From Opitutales bacterium (GTDB lineage Bacteria; Verrucomicrobiota; Verrucomicrobiia; Opitutales; Oceanipulchritudinaceae): DNA of 64,000 bases. The position numbers were made by a program, and so were the translations under genes. Numbering within the stretch: position 1 is the stretch's first letter; each line of letters starts with the position of its first letter. The notes under the pieces were generated by a model. The model was not told the DNA's origin, did no database searches, and saw nothing but the letters and a program-made list of their open reading frames with translations. This document shows positions 8,165-16,879 of this stretch, piece by piece. The DNA lies in NCBI GenBank assembly GCA_016928295.1, contig JAFGLA010000048.1, positions 35,273 to 99,272 of the forward strand, written 5' to 3'.

Positions 8165-9241
8165 ATGAAACTGAAGAAGACACTCGCGCTCGCCGCTGCA
8201 CTGGCAACAGGCGCTCTCGCATTTTCCGGTTGCGGCAAAGAGTCCGCCGCCGACACTTCCGCCAAGCCACAGGAATTGAACCTCTACATCTGGGCCGAAT
8301 ACATGGACCCGGAGATACTGACCGACTTCGAAAAGCAGTATAACTGCAAGGTGGTCGTCAGCCTCTACGAAAGCAACGAGGAGATGCTGGGCAAGTTGCA
8401 GGCTGGAGGCGTCAGCCAGTACGACATAATCGTTCCCTCGGACTTCATCATCCAGAGCCTCATCAATCTGGACCTTCTCCAGCCCATTGCGCACGACAAG
8501 GTGCCCAACATGGCGAACCTGAAGGAGACATTCGTAAACCCATCCTTCGACCCGGGCAACAAATACACCGCTGCATACCAGTGGGGCACGGTGGGCATCG
8601 TGTACAGCAGGGCCAAGTATCCCGAGGGGGTCAGTTCCTGGAAGGATATCTTTGAACCCGCGCCGGAGCTGAAGTTCATGTACTTCGATTCGGAGCGCGA
8701 GATGATAGGCGCGGCCCTGCGTTACAAGGGCTACTCGCTCAACAGCATGGACAAGGGCGAACTGATGGCGGCTGCGGAGCTGATGATAGCTGGCAAGAAG
8801 AAGCCCGGCTTCATGGGCTTCGAGGGCAACGTGGGCGGCCTGAACAAGGTGCAGGCGGGCACGGTGGACATCGCCATGGCCTACAACGGCGACGCAATAC
8901 AGGCCATTTCCGAGGACGGAAGCATCGGTTTTGTCAACCCCAAGGAAGGCACCGTGGTCTGGGTGGACAGCCTTTGCATCCCCCGCGCCGCGCCGAATGC
9001 TGAACTGGCGCACAAGTTCATCAATTTCATTCTGGACGCCGAGGTGGGCGCAAGGCTCTCGAACTTCAACCAGTTCGCCACGCCCAACAAGGCCTCTCTG
9101 CCCATGATTACGCCCGATGACCTCGCGAACCCCGCCATTTATCCCGATGCCGAGACCGAGGCTCGCCTCGAATACGTGCTGGAAATGCCGGAAAGCGGCG
9201 CGGTGTTCGGCGAGTTGTGGAAGACCGTCAAGACTCGATAG
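8165..9241 (+). CDS. potD: Polyamine-binding lipoprotein, PotD type
   Basis: Substrate-binding component of the polyamine importer, 358 residues. It has a lysine-led signal peptide ending at a lipobox-like FSGC (Cys about residue 23), so it should be lipid-anchored on the periplasmic face of a membrane. The mature start ELNLYIWAEYMDPEIL, the segment YDIIVPSDF and YQWGTVGIVYSR are hallmarks of the PotD/PotF family. It is the last gene of the operon. Which polyamine it binds cannot be read from the sequence by eye. Confidence 0.93.
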   Translation: MKLKKTLALAAALATGALAFSGCGKESAADTSAKPQELNLYIWAEYMDPEILTDFEKQYNCKVVVSLYESNEEMLGKLQAGGVSQYDIIVPSDFIIQSLINLDLLQPIAHDKVPNMANLKETFVNPSFDPGNKYTAAYQWGTVGIVYSRAKYPEGVSSWKDIFEPAPELKFMYFDSEREMIGAALRYKGYSLNSMDKGELMAAAELMIAGKKKPGFMGFEGNVGGLNKVQAGTVDIAMAYNGDAIQAISEDGSIGFVNPKEGTVVWVDSLCIPRAAPNAELAHKFINFILDAEVGARLSNFNQFATPNKASLPMITPDDLANPAIYPDAETEARLEYVLEMPESGAVFGELWKTVKTR

Positions 9242-9263
9242 AATTAGTAAGCACCAATCATAA

Positions 9264-9427
9264 GGGCACCTCTATTAACCTTGAGTTTCTGCTGTGAACG
9301 GTCTTTGCCGCGTCTGGCTTCGTTTCGTAAGCTCGCCGTATTTCGTTCAATACTACTCGCTTACGAAGCCTCGCCATCCATCCGCAAATCCGCGTTCTCG
9401 CTACGAAACCGGTTAATAGAGGTGCCC
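9264..9427. repeat. Family A intergenic repeat, copy A1
   Basis: A 164-bp element bounded by a perfect 17-bp terminal inverted repeat: GGGCACCTCTATTAACC at 9264-9280 and its reverse complement at 9411-9427. The inner ends (TTTCTGCTGTGAACGGTC on the left, GCAAATCCGCGTTCTCGCTACGAAACC-like on the right) are shared with copies at 17971-18182, 39238-39308 and 47460-47670, but the middle differs. There is no coding capacity. It behaves like a MITE or large REP-like element. Confidence 0.8.
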
Positions 9428-9860
9428 ATTATATGGTTGTTAAGCAGGAGCGTATAGAGTGTACCCCATAAGTTTACCGAAATAGTGAAGTTCAACCCAG
9501 AGCGGACGCCTCGGATAGGCATCCCTACCATTGCGTCCATAACATCTTGACAGTCTTGCAGGTAGGGACGGCTGTCCCTAGCCGTCCTCATTGCTCATTC
9601 ATCTGTCAGGAGCGAGGATTGTTCTCGGGATTCTTTGGGGAACCGCTCTAAATAATAAGTGTGCTCAGGTTCCCTGATCACTATCAAGGTCTCTTTTTGA
9701 CTGTTAAAGGCGGAGCGGATGCCGAGAGGCATTTTTGTCGTTTGGCCACCACTCGGGGCCATCACCGCGTAGTGGCTCTTTTGTGTGGGAGCCGGAACAA
9801 CTTGGTCAGTTCCGATGTCCAGCTTGCAAAGGCTGATAAAACTCCCTAGGTTACATTTTT
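9428..9860. other. Intergenic stretch with overlapping hairpins
   Basis: No gene is supported here. At 9563-9587 two hairpins share bases: TAGGGAC (9563-9569) pairs with GTCCCTA (9574-9580), while GGACGGCT (9566-9573) pairs with AGCCGTCC (9580-9587), so they are mutually exclusive. A further GGACGC/GCGTCC pairing lies just upstream, near 9500-9537. This looks like another short repeat unit. The last 100 bases should carry the promoter of the lipoprotein gene at 9861. Confidence 0.5.
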
Positions 9861-10265
9861 ATGAAAAAGTCCGCAGTCCGCCCCATTTTCTTCACCATCG
9901 CTCTGGCTCTTGCCGTTCCCACCGCTTTCAGCGGTTGTGTGGTGCTTGCCGCAGCTGCCGCCGCTGGTGGAACCGTTGCCTATGTTCAGGGCTCGCTCAA
10001 TTCGACCCTTCCAAGCCCGATCGAGGATGTTCAGAAGGCCGTCAAGAGGGCGCTTCGCAACGACTTGAAGTTCTCGTTAATCAGCGCGAAGGAAGATGCT
10101 GTCAGTGCTGAATATAATGCCCGTACTGCTCGCGATGAGAAGATCGTCGTCATCCTGGAGAAGGTTTCCGATGGGGTCACCAAGATCAGCATTCGTGTCG
10201 GCTATTTTGGCGACGAGTCGCTTTCGAACCAGATTCTTGACTCAATAAAGACCCGCGTCTCGTAG
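9861..10265 (+). CDS. DUF3568-like small lipoprotein
   Basis: A 134-residue exported protein of unknown function. The signal peptide (MKKSAVRPIFFTIALALAVP) ends at FSGC, a lipobox-like site at about Cys 27, followed by an Ala-rich stretch. The mature part (SPIEDVQKAVKRALRN... and a C-terminal VTKISIRVGYFGDESLSNQIL) matches what I recall of DUF3568 lipoproteins: a small alpha/beta domain with a conserved IRVGxFGDE motif. It stands alone between a repeat-filled gap and a terminator shared with the convergent pyrimidine operon. Confidence 0.8.
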   Translation: MKKSAVRPIFFTIALALAVPTAFSGCVVLAAAAAAGGTVAYVQGSLNSTLPSPIEDVQKAVKRALRNDLKFSLISAKEDAVSAEYNARTARDEKIVVILEKVSDGVTKISIRVGYFGDESLSNQILDSIKTRVS

Positions 10266-10303
10266 TCTGTTAGTGGCGGTCAAAAGAGACTTTTCAATCT
10301 AGC

Positions 10304-10346
10304 AAAACACAAGGCCCGCTCCTGATAAAGGAGCGGGCCTTGTGTT
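10304..10346. terminator. Bidirectional intrinsic terminator
   Basis: A perfect 17-bp stem (10306-10322 with 10330-10346, core AAGGCCCGCTCC) with a 7-base loop sits between the converging lipoprotein gene and pyrC. An A-run lies on the left side, so it can serve both transcripts. Confidence 0.85.
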
Positions 10347-10370
10347 AGTAGCCAAGCAGGTGCAGGCTGT

Positions 10371-11678
10371 TTACTGCTCGATGACCGGTTCGGGCGGGTT
10401 TTCCACGTCCCAGACCAAATGGCCTTTCACGTAGGTGCGCCTTACGCGGCCACGCAGGGTCATGCCGGTCCAGGGGCAGTTTGAGGAGCGGCTCTGGAAA
10501 GGCGCCTTTACTGTCCAGGGTTCGTCGGGGTCGAACACGCAAATGTCTGCCTCTCGCCCGGGGGTCATAGTGCCTTTCTTCAGTTTGACAATTTCTGCAC
10601 CCTTGCGGCTCATAAGGTCTATCAGCTTGTTCAGGGGGCAAAGTCCGCTGTGAACCAGAACTTCAAGGCATACGGCCAGAGCCGTTTCCATGCCTATGAT
10701 GCCAAAGGGCGCGGCGTCGAATTCGCGGTCCTTTTCGTCATTGGTATGCGGTGCGTGGTCCGTGCCTATGCAGTCGATTGTGCCGTCGAGAAGTCCTGCG
10801 ATAATGGCCTGCCTGTCCGCCTCCGTGCGCAGGGGCGGGTTCATTTTCAGGTTCGTGTCGTAGTCCTTTAGAGCCTCGTCGGTAAAGAATATGTGGTGCG
10901 GAGTTGCCTCGGCGCTCACTTTTATGCCGTCGGCCTTTGCGCGGCGCATCATCTCGACGCTGTGCGCGCTGGAAAGGTGCTGCATGTGGATGTGCGCGCC
11001 AGTGTATTTGGAAAGGATGATGTTGCGGTCAACAATGATATCCTCTCCCGCGTTCGGCCATCCGGCAAGGCCAAGACGCAGGGACCAGTGCCCCTCGTTC
11101 ATGACGCCGTTTTCGGTTATTGCGGAGTCCTGACAGTGGTCCATCACGGGCAGCCCGAACATGTGGGCGTATTCCACAGCGCGGCGCATGATGCCGTTAT
11201 TCTGCACGCAGCGCCCGTCGTCCGTCACGGCGACTACGCCAGCGCGGAACAGCGAACCCATCGGAGCGAGCGCCTTGCCTTCTCCGCCGACTGTGAGGCA
11301 GCCGGTGGGGTAGATGTTGACAAGGCTCTGTGCCGCCGCCGCGTCCTTGATGCGCTGGATCGTGCCAGCGTTGTCCGCCCATGGCGTGGTGTTGGGCATA
11401 CAGACTATGCTCGTGAAGCCGCCTGCCGCCGCCGCGCGGGAACCAGTCTTGATGCATTCCTTGTGCGTCTGCCCCGGGTCGCGCAGGTGGACGTGTATGT
11501 CCACAAGGCCCGGGCATACGACAAGACCCTGCGCGTCAAACACCGTCGCGGCTGCTTTTTCCTCGTCGCTCAAGTCTTCGACAAACAATCCGTCGCGCAC
11601 GAATACATCGCCCGCGCCATCGCGTCCGTTGGCCGGGTCGATAACCCGCCCGTTGCGTATCCAGAGAAATTCGCTCAT
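10371..11678 (-). CDS. pyrC: Dihydroorotase
   Basis: Third enzyme of de novo pyrimidine synthesis (carbamoyl-aspartate to dihydroorotate). The 435-residue length fits the long bacterial class. The metal-binding HVHLRDPG motif follows VCPGLVDI near residue 60. GGFTSIVCMPNT, the second metal His in IHMQHLSS and the catalytic Asp in CIGTDHAPH are all present. The start codon directly abuts the stop of the pyrR-pyrB fusion gene (TAA then ATG, no gap), so the two are co-translated. A strong hairpin terminator follows. Confidence 0.95.
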   Translation of the reverse strand: MSEFLWIRNGRVIDPANGRDGAGDVFVRDGLFVEDLSDEEKAAATVFDAQGLVVCPGLVDIHVHLRDPGQTHKECIKTGSRAAAAGGFTSIVCMPNTTPWADNAGTIQRIKDAAAAQSLVNIYPTGCLTVGGEGKALAPMGSLFRAGVVAVTDDGRCVQNNGIMRRAVEYAHMFGLPVMDHCQDSAITENGVMNEGHWSLRLGLAGWPNAGEDIIVDRNIILSKYTGAHIHMQHLSSAHSVEMMRRAKADGIKVSAEATPHHIFFTDEALKDYDTNLKMNPPLRTEADRQAIIAGLLDGTIDCIGTDHAPHTNDEKDREFDAAPFGIIGMETALAVCLEVLVHSGLCPLNKLIDLMSRKGAEIVKLKKGTMTPGREADICVFDPDEPWTVKAPFQSRSSNCPWTGMTLRGRVRRTYVKGHLVWDVENPPEPVIEQ

Positions 11679-13202
11679 TTAGTAAAATTTCCTCTCGTTG
11701 GCCTGCATAACTGCGGCGGCGTTTGCGCAAAGATACAGGACGGCCATGCGGTTCACTATGCCGTTTGTCACCTGTTCGAGAATTACCGACTGGCTGGAGT
11801 CTGCCAGATCGGAGTCGATTTCGACTCCGCGGTTGATCGGCCCCGGGTGCATGATAATCGCTCCGGGTTTCAGCCATGTGGAGCGCAGCTTGTTGAGGCC
11901 GAAGCTCGCTGTGTATTCCTTGAGGCTGGGGAAGAGGGTGCTCGTCTGGCGCTCGTGCTGGATGCGCAGAAGCATGACTGCGTCCGCGTCCGCCAAAGCG
12001 CGGCGAAGGTCGTGCACAACTTCCACGCCCATTTGTTCAAACTGCCGGGGAACTAGCGTGTTGGGCCCGGCCAGCGTTACCTTTGCGCCGAGCTTGCGCA
12101 GCGCCCAGATGTTCGAGCGCGCCACGCGGGAGAAAAGCACGTCGCCAAGGATTGTGATCTTGCGCCCCGTGAGATCCTGCCCGAGTTTTTCGCGCAGTGT
12201 GAATGTGTCCAGCAGGGCCTGAGTCGGGTGCCCGTGAGCGCCGTCGCCGGCGTTTACCACAGGAACGCGCATCAGCTTTGAAAGATACTGTGCCGCTCCG
12301 GAACTCTTGTGGCGAAGAACTATCATGTCGGCGTTGAGCGCCTGAATGTTCATCGCAGTGTCCTTGAGCGTCTCGCCTTTGACGATGCTGCTCGCGCCTT
12401 CGGTAATGGTGATGACGTCCGCGCTCAGTCGCTTGGCGGCGATTTCAAATGCCACGCGCGTGCGGGTGGACGGCTCCATGAAGAGGTTGACGACCGTTTT
12501 GCCGCGAAGGCTGGGTAGTTTCTTCTGCCTGCGTTCGAGGGTTTCCTTGAACGATGCTGCGAGGCTGTGCACAAGGTCGATTTCCTCGCGGGAAAGCTCT
12601 TCGATGCCGACTAGGTCTTTTCGCGTCCAGCATTCAACCTCGCTGCCGGAGAGGTCTTGCAAGGGGTTGGGCACTCCCGGGCCGACCTTGACGCAGTCTT
12701 TGGCAGAGGCCGTGTCGCCAATGCTTACTAGCACCAGCTCATCGTGCGCTGCCTCGACGTGCATTCCTACGTAGTCCGGCGCCACGGGCAGGCCGCGATC
12801 TCCGCGGTCGCATAGCATCGCCAGTTCCACCTTTGCGGGGCGTCCGTGGTCGAAGATTTCGTTCATCGAAGCGCGGACCGTGCGCCCGCTGCCGATGACG
12901 TCGTCCACGAGGATCACGGTCGAATCGCTGATGTCGAAGGGGATGTCCGTTCGCATGAACGCCTTCGGTATCGGACGGGAGCCGATGTCGTCGCGGTGGA
13001 ACTGCGCGTTAAGGACGCCGAATGGAATATCGCGCCCGAGTTTTTCGCTAAGTATTGTCGCCAGACGCCGCCCGAGGCGGATGCCGCCGTTGGCTATGCC
13101 GACAATGGCGAACGATGCGCCCCTGCCGTGTCTTTCGGCAATACGGCAAGCCATGCCTTCTATGGCTTGCGAAACTTCTTCACTATCGTAGAGCCTTGCC
13201 AT
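11679..13202 (-). CDS. PyrR-PyrB fusion: pyrimidine regulator/uracil phosphoribosyltransferase joined to aspartate carbamoyltransferase
   Basis: A 507-residue two-domain protein. Residues 1-170 are PyrR: a type I phosphoribosyltransferase fold with the PRPP motif VILVDDVIGSGRT at 96-108 and the PyrR-typical RPIPKAF. Residues from about 195 to the end are the catalytic chain of aspartate carbamoyltransferase, with FMEPSTRTR (carbamoyl-phosphate loop, 242-249), HGHPTQALLD (323-332) and a C-terminal MHPGPINRG. The frame is uninterrupted and the linker short, so this is a true fusion rather than two genes. PyrR and PyrB are normally separate neighbours in an operon. Joining them may link uridine-nucleotide sensing or uracil salvage to the first committed step. 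PyrC follows without a gap. Confidence 0.93.
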   Translation of the reverse strand: MARLYDSEEVSQAIEGMACRIAERHGRGASFAIVGIANGGIRLGRRLATILSEKLGRDIPFGVLNAQFHRDDIGSRPIPKAFMRTDIPFDISDSTVILVDDVIGSGRTVRASMNEIFDHGRPAKVELAMLCDRGDRGLPVAPDYVGMHVEAAHDELVLVSIGDTASAKDCVKVGPGVPNPLQDLSGSEVECWTRKDLVGIEELSREEIDLVHSLAASFKETLERRQKKLPSLRGKTVVNLFMEPSTRTRVAFEIAAKRLSADVITITEGASSIVKGETLKDTAMNIQALNADMIVLRHKSSGAAQYLSKLMRVPVVNAGDGAHGHPTQALLDTFTLREKLGQDLTGRKITILGDVLFSRVARSNIWALRKLGAKVTLAGPNTLVPRQFEQMGVEVVHDLRRALADADAVMLLRIQHERQTSTLFPSLKEYTASFGLNKLRSTWLKPGAIIMHPGPINRGVEIDSDLADSSQSVILEQVTNGIVNRMAVLYLCANAAAVMQANERKFY

Positions 13203-13314
13203 TTCTTTTAAGCAACATCCTTGCGCGGTCTTGGGTCAATCGGAAAAAAGCGTTACGCGAAAGATGTTTATGCCTGTTGGGTTTTCCTGAGGGATACCTC
13301 TGATGCCGTATGTG

Positions 13315-14703
13315 CTATGAAAGTGTGGCGCCGTTATTTTTTATGAGATCGGCGTACCAGTGGCCGGAGTCCTTTATGGTGCGCTTTCCCGTGGCGTAAT
13401 CGACGTAAACGATGCCGAAACGCTGGCTGTAACCGGCGGCCCATTCAAAGTTGTCCATCAATGACCAGCAGAAGTAGCCCTTGAAGGGGATTCCTTCCTG
13501 AATGCCACGGCGCACCCCGCAGAGGTAGCTGTCGAGGTAGTCGATGCGCATCGGGTCGTGCACTTTGCCGTCGGCGGTCGGCCAGTCGGTCACAGGGCAG
13601 CCGTTCTCTGTAATGTAAATGTCCTTTTTGCCGTAGCGTTCCTGGCAGAAACGCCCGCCCCAGTAGAGGGCTTCCGGCGTCACCGCCCAGCCGAAGCTGT
13701 TGCGCGGGCAGCCCGGGGCGTAGGGGACTACTTGCGGCCCTTCCGCAGTGGCGCGAACAGGCTCTCCCCAGTAGATGTTGATGCCGAGAAAGTCCATCGG
13801 TTCGGAGATTGTTTCCATGTCTCCGGCGTGAATCTTTGGCAGCATGTGGCCGCAGCGGCTCATGAAGTCCGCAGGGTATGAGCCAAGGAGCATCGGGTCG
13901 TGATACAGTGCAAAGCTCCACATCATCTTGGCCGTGTCCAGAGGGCCTTCGGCCTTGCAGGTCGCGAACGTTGCCTGACGGGCGGCGGAAATGTCCTCCG
14001 CGCTTTCGCTGTTGGGCAGGCTTGGCATGTACTGGGCTGCGTGGCCCACGCGGACAGGTCCCCTGGCCGCCTCACGTATTGCGCGAACTCCCTCCCCGTG
14101 GGCAAGGAGCAGGTTGTGGACAGTCTGTATGCACTGGGGCAGGGGAAGTTGCAGCCCGGGGGCGAACTTGCCATCCGCGTAGCCGAAGGCGATGATTACC
14201 TGCGGCTCATTGATCGTCATGAAGTTCTTCACCCTGTCCGAGTAGCGGTCTGAGACGGCTCTGGCGTAGTCTGCGAACCAGTGGCGAATCTCGGGGTTGA
14301 GCCAGCCGCCCCGTTCGTGCAGGGCCATGGGCAAGTCCCAGTGAAAGAGCGTTCCCCAGGGTTCGATTCCCGCTTCGAGCAGGCCGTCTATCAGGCGGTC
14401 GTAAAAGTCCAGCCCCTTTTCGTTAACGGAGCCGGTCCCGTCGGGCATGATTCTGGGCCACGAGAAAGAGAATCGGTATGCCTGAAGGCCCAGTTGCTTC
14501 ATTATGCCGATGTCTTCGGCGTAGCGGTGATAGTGGTCGCAGGCCACGTCACCCGAATGCCCGTCAAACACCTTGCCCGGCCAGCGGCAGAAGTTGTCCC
14601 AAATGGATGGCTTGCGCCCGTCTTCGTTCGCAGCGCCCTCTATCTGATAGGCGGCGGTGGCCGCGCCCCATTTGAAAGATTCCGGGAAAGAGTATCCTGC
14701 CAT
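13315..14703 (-). CDS. GH1 beta-glucosidase/beta-galactosidase
   Basis: Cytoplasmic retaining glycoside hydrolase of family 1 (462 residues, no signal peptide) acting on beta-linked gluco- or galacto-oligosaccharides. The N-terminal FPESFKWGAATAAYQIEG and Asn/Glu in MTINEPQ (acid/base Glu166) are present, as is the nucleophile Glu366 in YITENG. Near the end, SLMDNFEWAAGYSQRFG is the classic aglycone/glycone-site motif. It is a single-gene unit on the minus strand. It could process oligosaccharides taken up through the polysaccharide locus at 22-39 kb, but the exact sugar is not readable. Confidence 0.94.
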   Translation of the reverse strand: MAGYSFPESFKWGAATAAYQIEGAANEDGRKPSIWDNFCRWPGKVFDGHSGDVACDHYHRYAEDIGIMKQLGLQAYRFSFSWPRIMPDGTGSVNEKGLDFYDRLIDGLLEAGIEPWGTLFHWDLPMALHERGGWLNPEIRHWFADYARAVSDRYSDRVKNFMTINEPQVIIAFGYADGKFAPGLQLPLPQCIQTVHNLLLAHGEGVRAIREAARGPVRVGHAAQYMPSLPNSESAEDISAARQATFATCKAEGPLDTAKMMWSFALYHDPMLLGSYPADFMSRCGHMLPKIHAGDMETISEPMDFLGINIYWGEPVRATAEGPQVVPYAPGCPRNSFGWAVTPEALYWGGRFCQERYGKKDIYITENGCPVTDWPTADGKVHDPMRIDYLDSYLCGVRRGIQEGIPFKGYFCWSLMDNFEWAAGYSQRFGIVYVDYATGKRTIKDSGHWYADLIKNNGATLS

Positions 14704-14959
14704 GTGATGTAGTGTTCGATTGGGTTAATTGGGTCGCGTCTTTGAACGGCCAATGGCGTTTCCTGCCGTTAAACTGGCGGAAGATGTTAGGTTAGCGTGA
14801 GAAATTGGGCAAGCGCGGGGATTGATCAATCGCAGTTCTTTTTGCAGACCCAAATAATTGCGTTTTTCGGCGATTTGATTACGCCTTTGCTTGAAACCGC
14901 TGATGCGGCGTTTCTTAATTAAGGCCACCACTATCTCTTAACACAGCTTACCTTACCGC

Positions 14960-15769
14960 ATGTCTTTTCTGTCCATCGAAGGGAAAACGTTCGCCATTTT
15001 CGGTCTTTCAAACCGCAAAAGCGTTGCTTGGGCGATAGGCAAAACTCTCGAAGAGGCAGGCGCGCGGGTGGTTTATGTGGCTCGCAACGAGGAACGCCTC
15101 GCATCGCTTGCAAAGATTCTAGACGGGCGCCCCGCGCTTTGCTGCGATGTGGAAGACATAGCGCAGATTAAGGGCGTAGCCGACAGAATAGGCAAAGAAT
15201 TCGGTCCGCTTGCAGGGTTTGTCCACTCGATAGCTTTCGCGAACTTTTCCGAAGGCTGGCAGAGTTTCCACAAGACGGGACGCGAAGATTTCCTTCAGGC
15301 CATGCAGATTAGCGCCTTTTCGCTAGTGGAGCTTTCCAACGCGCTCAAGCCGCACTTGCTTCCCGATGCCTCGGTCATAGCAATCGGCATATCTTCTTAC
15401 GTGGCAGCGCCCACTTACGGCTATCTTTCCCCCGTGAAGCAGGCGCTTGAAGGCTGCGTACGCTTCCTTGCAAAGTCCTTTGCCGCGGACTCATGCGTGC
15501 GTTTCAACTGCGTCAACGCGGGGCCTCTCAAGACCAAGTCCAGCGCGGGCATCCCGGGGTATCTCGACAATTACCTTTATGCCGAGAAGCTGACGCCGCG
15601 AAAGAAGGCGCTCCAGACCGAGGAGGTAGCCAACGTGTCCGCATTCCTGTTAAGCCCGCGCTCCAGCGGCATAAACGGGCAGGGGATCGTAGTCGATGCA
15701 GGCATGGGCTGGAACTTCTTTGACGAGGAGGTCGTGCGCCTTGCCATGCGTCCCGAGCCAAGGGGCTGA
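14960..15769 (+). CDS. fabI: Enoyl-ACP reductase, FabI family
   Basis: NAD(P)H-dependent reductase of the short-chain dehydrogenase superfamily that reduces trans-2-enoyl-ACP in fatty acid elongation. At 269 residues it opens with the FabI-type nucleotide site GKTFAIFGLSNRKSVAWAI. It has a DVEDIAQI acidic segment and HSIAFA, and its active-site Tyr and Lys are spaced by six residues in TYGYLSPVK. The C-terminus SSGINGQGIVVDAGMGW is typical. It lies 75 bp upstream of oleA on the same strand, so fatty-acid supply and head-to-head condensation may be co-expressed. Confidence 0.85.
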   Translation: MSFLSIEGKTFAIFGLSNRKSVAWAIGKTLEEAGARVVYVARNEERLASLAKILDGRPALCCDVEDIAQIKGVADRIGKEFGPLAGFVHSIAFANFSEGWQSFHKTGREDFLQAMQISAFSLVELSNALKPHLLPDASVIAIGISSYVAAPTYGYLSPVKQALEGCVRFLAKSFAADSCVRFNCVNAGPLKTKSSAGIPGYLDNYLYAEKLTPRKKALQTEEVANVSAFLLSPRSSGINGQGIVVDAGMGWNFFDEEVVRLAMRPEPRG

Positions 15770-15844
15770 GGTGCGCGGCTTCGTTTGACGCTTGTGCTCA
15801 ATTCAATTTCGCCAAGTTACACGGCAACCATACTTTTCCCTTTC

Positions 15845-16873
15845 ATGAAGTTTTCCAAAGTCCGCATCGAATCGCTCGCCTGGGTGAAGCCGCCCGTGGA
15901 GGTCAGCTCCGCAGATATCGAGCAGCGTCTTGCTCCCGCATACGAGAGGCTGCACCTTCCTGCCGGTCGTCTTGAGTTAATGACGGGCATCAAGAGTCGC
16001 CATTTCTGGGAACGCCCCGTGCTCGCTTCATACGCTTCCGCTCAGGCAGGGGCGAAGATTCTTGCAAAGACCGGTATCCCAAAGGAGCGCATCGGAATGC
16101 TTGCCCACTGCGGCGTGTGCCGCGACCGTATGGAGCCTGCCACGGCCTCATACGTGCACGATATTTTGCAACTTGGGCCAAGAACTCAGATTCTCGACGT
16201 TTCCAATGCCTGCCTCGGCTTTTTGAACGGTATGCTTCTCGCGGCGGGCTTGATTGAATCCGGCCAGATAGAGAGCGCGCTTATTGTGACCGGCGAGGAC
16301 GGTTCGCCGCTACTTGAGAGCACGATTCGGCAGTTTCTGGACCCATCACAGACTCGCAATTCGGTGAAGAGCCTGTTCGCTAACCTGACAATCGGTGCCG
16401 GTGCGGCGGCGGCAATGCTTTGCCATGAGAGCCTCGCACCGAAGGGAATCAGGCTGAAGGCTGCCGTTGTGGAGACGGACACGAGCGCGAACCGCCTCTG
16501 TCAGGGTGGAAGTTCGGGCGATGGGCTGGAGATGGCTACCGATTCGGAGGCATTGCTTGAGGCCGGTCTAAAAGTCGCGTCCCGAGCATGGGCTTCATTT
16601 TGCGATGAAACGGGCTGGAGCGCAGACACGCCGGATCGGGTCGTGTGTCATCAGGTGGGGCGTGTGCATCAGCGCCGTCTCTTGGAGAGTCTGGGGCTTG
16701 ATGAGGCTAAGGATTGTCCCACCTATCCGTTCATGGGCAACACGGGTTCGGCAGCCGTTCCGGTGACTCTTGCAGCGGCTCAGGAGGCCGGTGCAATCCG
16801 CGAAGGGCAGAAGCTGGCCGTGCTTGGCATCGGCAGCGGCCTTAGTTCCATAATGATGGCTCTTGAGGCATAG
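15845..16873 (+). CDS. oleA: OleA-type thiolase (head-to-head acyl-CoA condensation)
   Basis: Thiolase-fold enzyme that condenses two fatty acyl-CoAs to a 2-alkyl-3-ketoacid, the first step of long-chain olefin or beta-lactone synthesis. I start at the ATG at 15845 (MKFSKVRIESL, 342 residues), where homology begins. The nucleophile is Cys123 in SNACLGF. Glu97 (RMEPAT) lies exactly 26 residues before it, matching Glu117/Cys143 of Xanthomonas campestris OleA and arguing for OleA over FabH. An OleB-like hydrolase follows after 6 bp. OleC and OleD are not in this window. FabH remains the alternative. Confidence 0.82.
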   Translation: MKFSKVRIESLAWVKPPVEVSSADIEQRLAPAYERLHLPAGRLELMTGIKSRHFWERPVLASYASAQAGAKILAKTGIPKERIGMLAHCGVCRDRMEPATASYVHDILQLGPRTQILDVSNACLGFLNGMLLAAGLIESGQIESALIVTGEDGSPLLESTIRQFLDPSQTRNSVKSLFANLTIGAGAAAAMLCHESLAPKGIRLKAAVVETDTSANRLCQGGSSGDGLEMATDSEALLEAGLKVASRAWASFCDETGWSADTPDRVVCHQVGRVHQRRLLESLGLDEAKDCPTYPFMGNTGSAAVPVTLAAAQEAGAIREGQKLAVLGIGSGLSSIMMALEA

Positions 16874-16879
16874 ATTACT

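Noticed and set aside
6879..8168. Long open frame (429 codons) overlapping potB and potC in another frame
   Set aside because: Both permeases have clear membrane segments and EAA loops. The overlapping frame is Arg/His-rich and patternless.
9361..9591. 76-residue frame beginning MRTARDSRPYLQ
   Set aside because: It is made from the overlapping-palindrome repeat and the end of family A copy A1, so it is repeat-derived rather than a gene.
10893..12056. Long open frame antisense to pyrC and the PyrR-PyrB gene
   Set aside because: It spans two genes with intact catalytic motifs on the other strand. No ribosome-binding site or domain.
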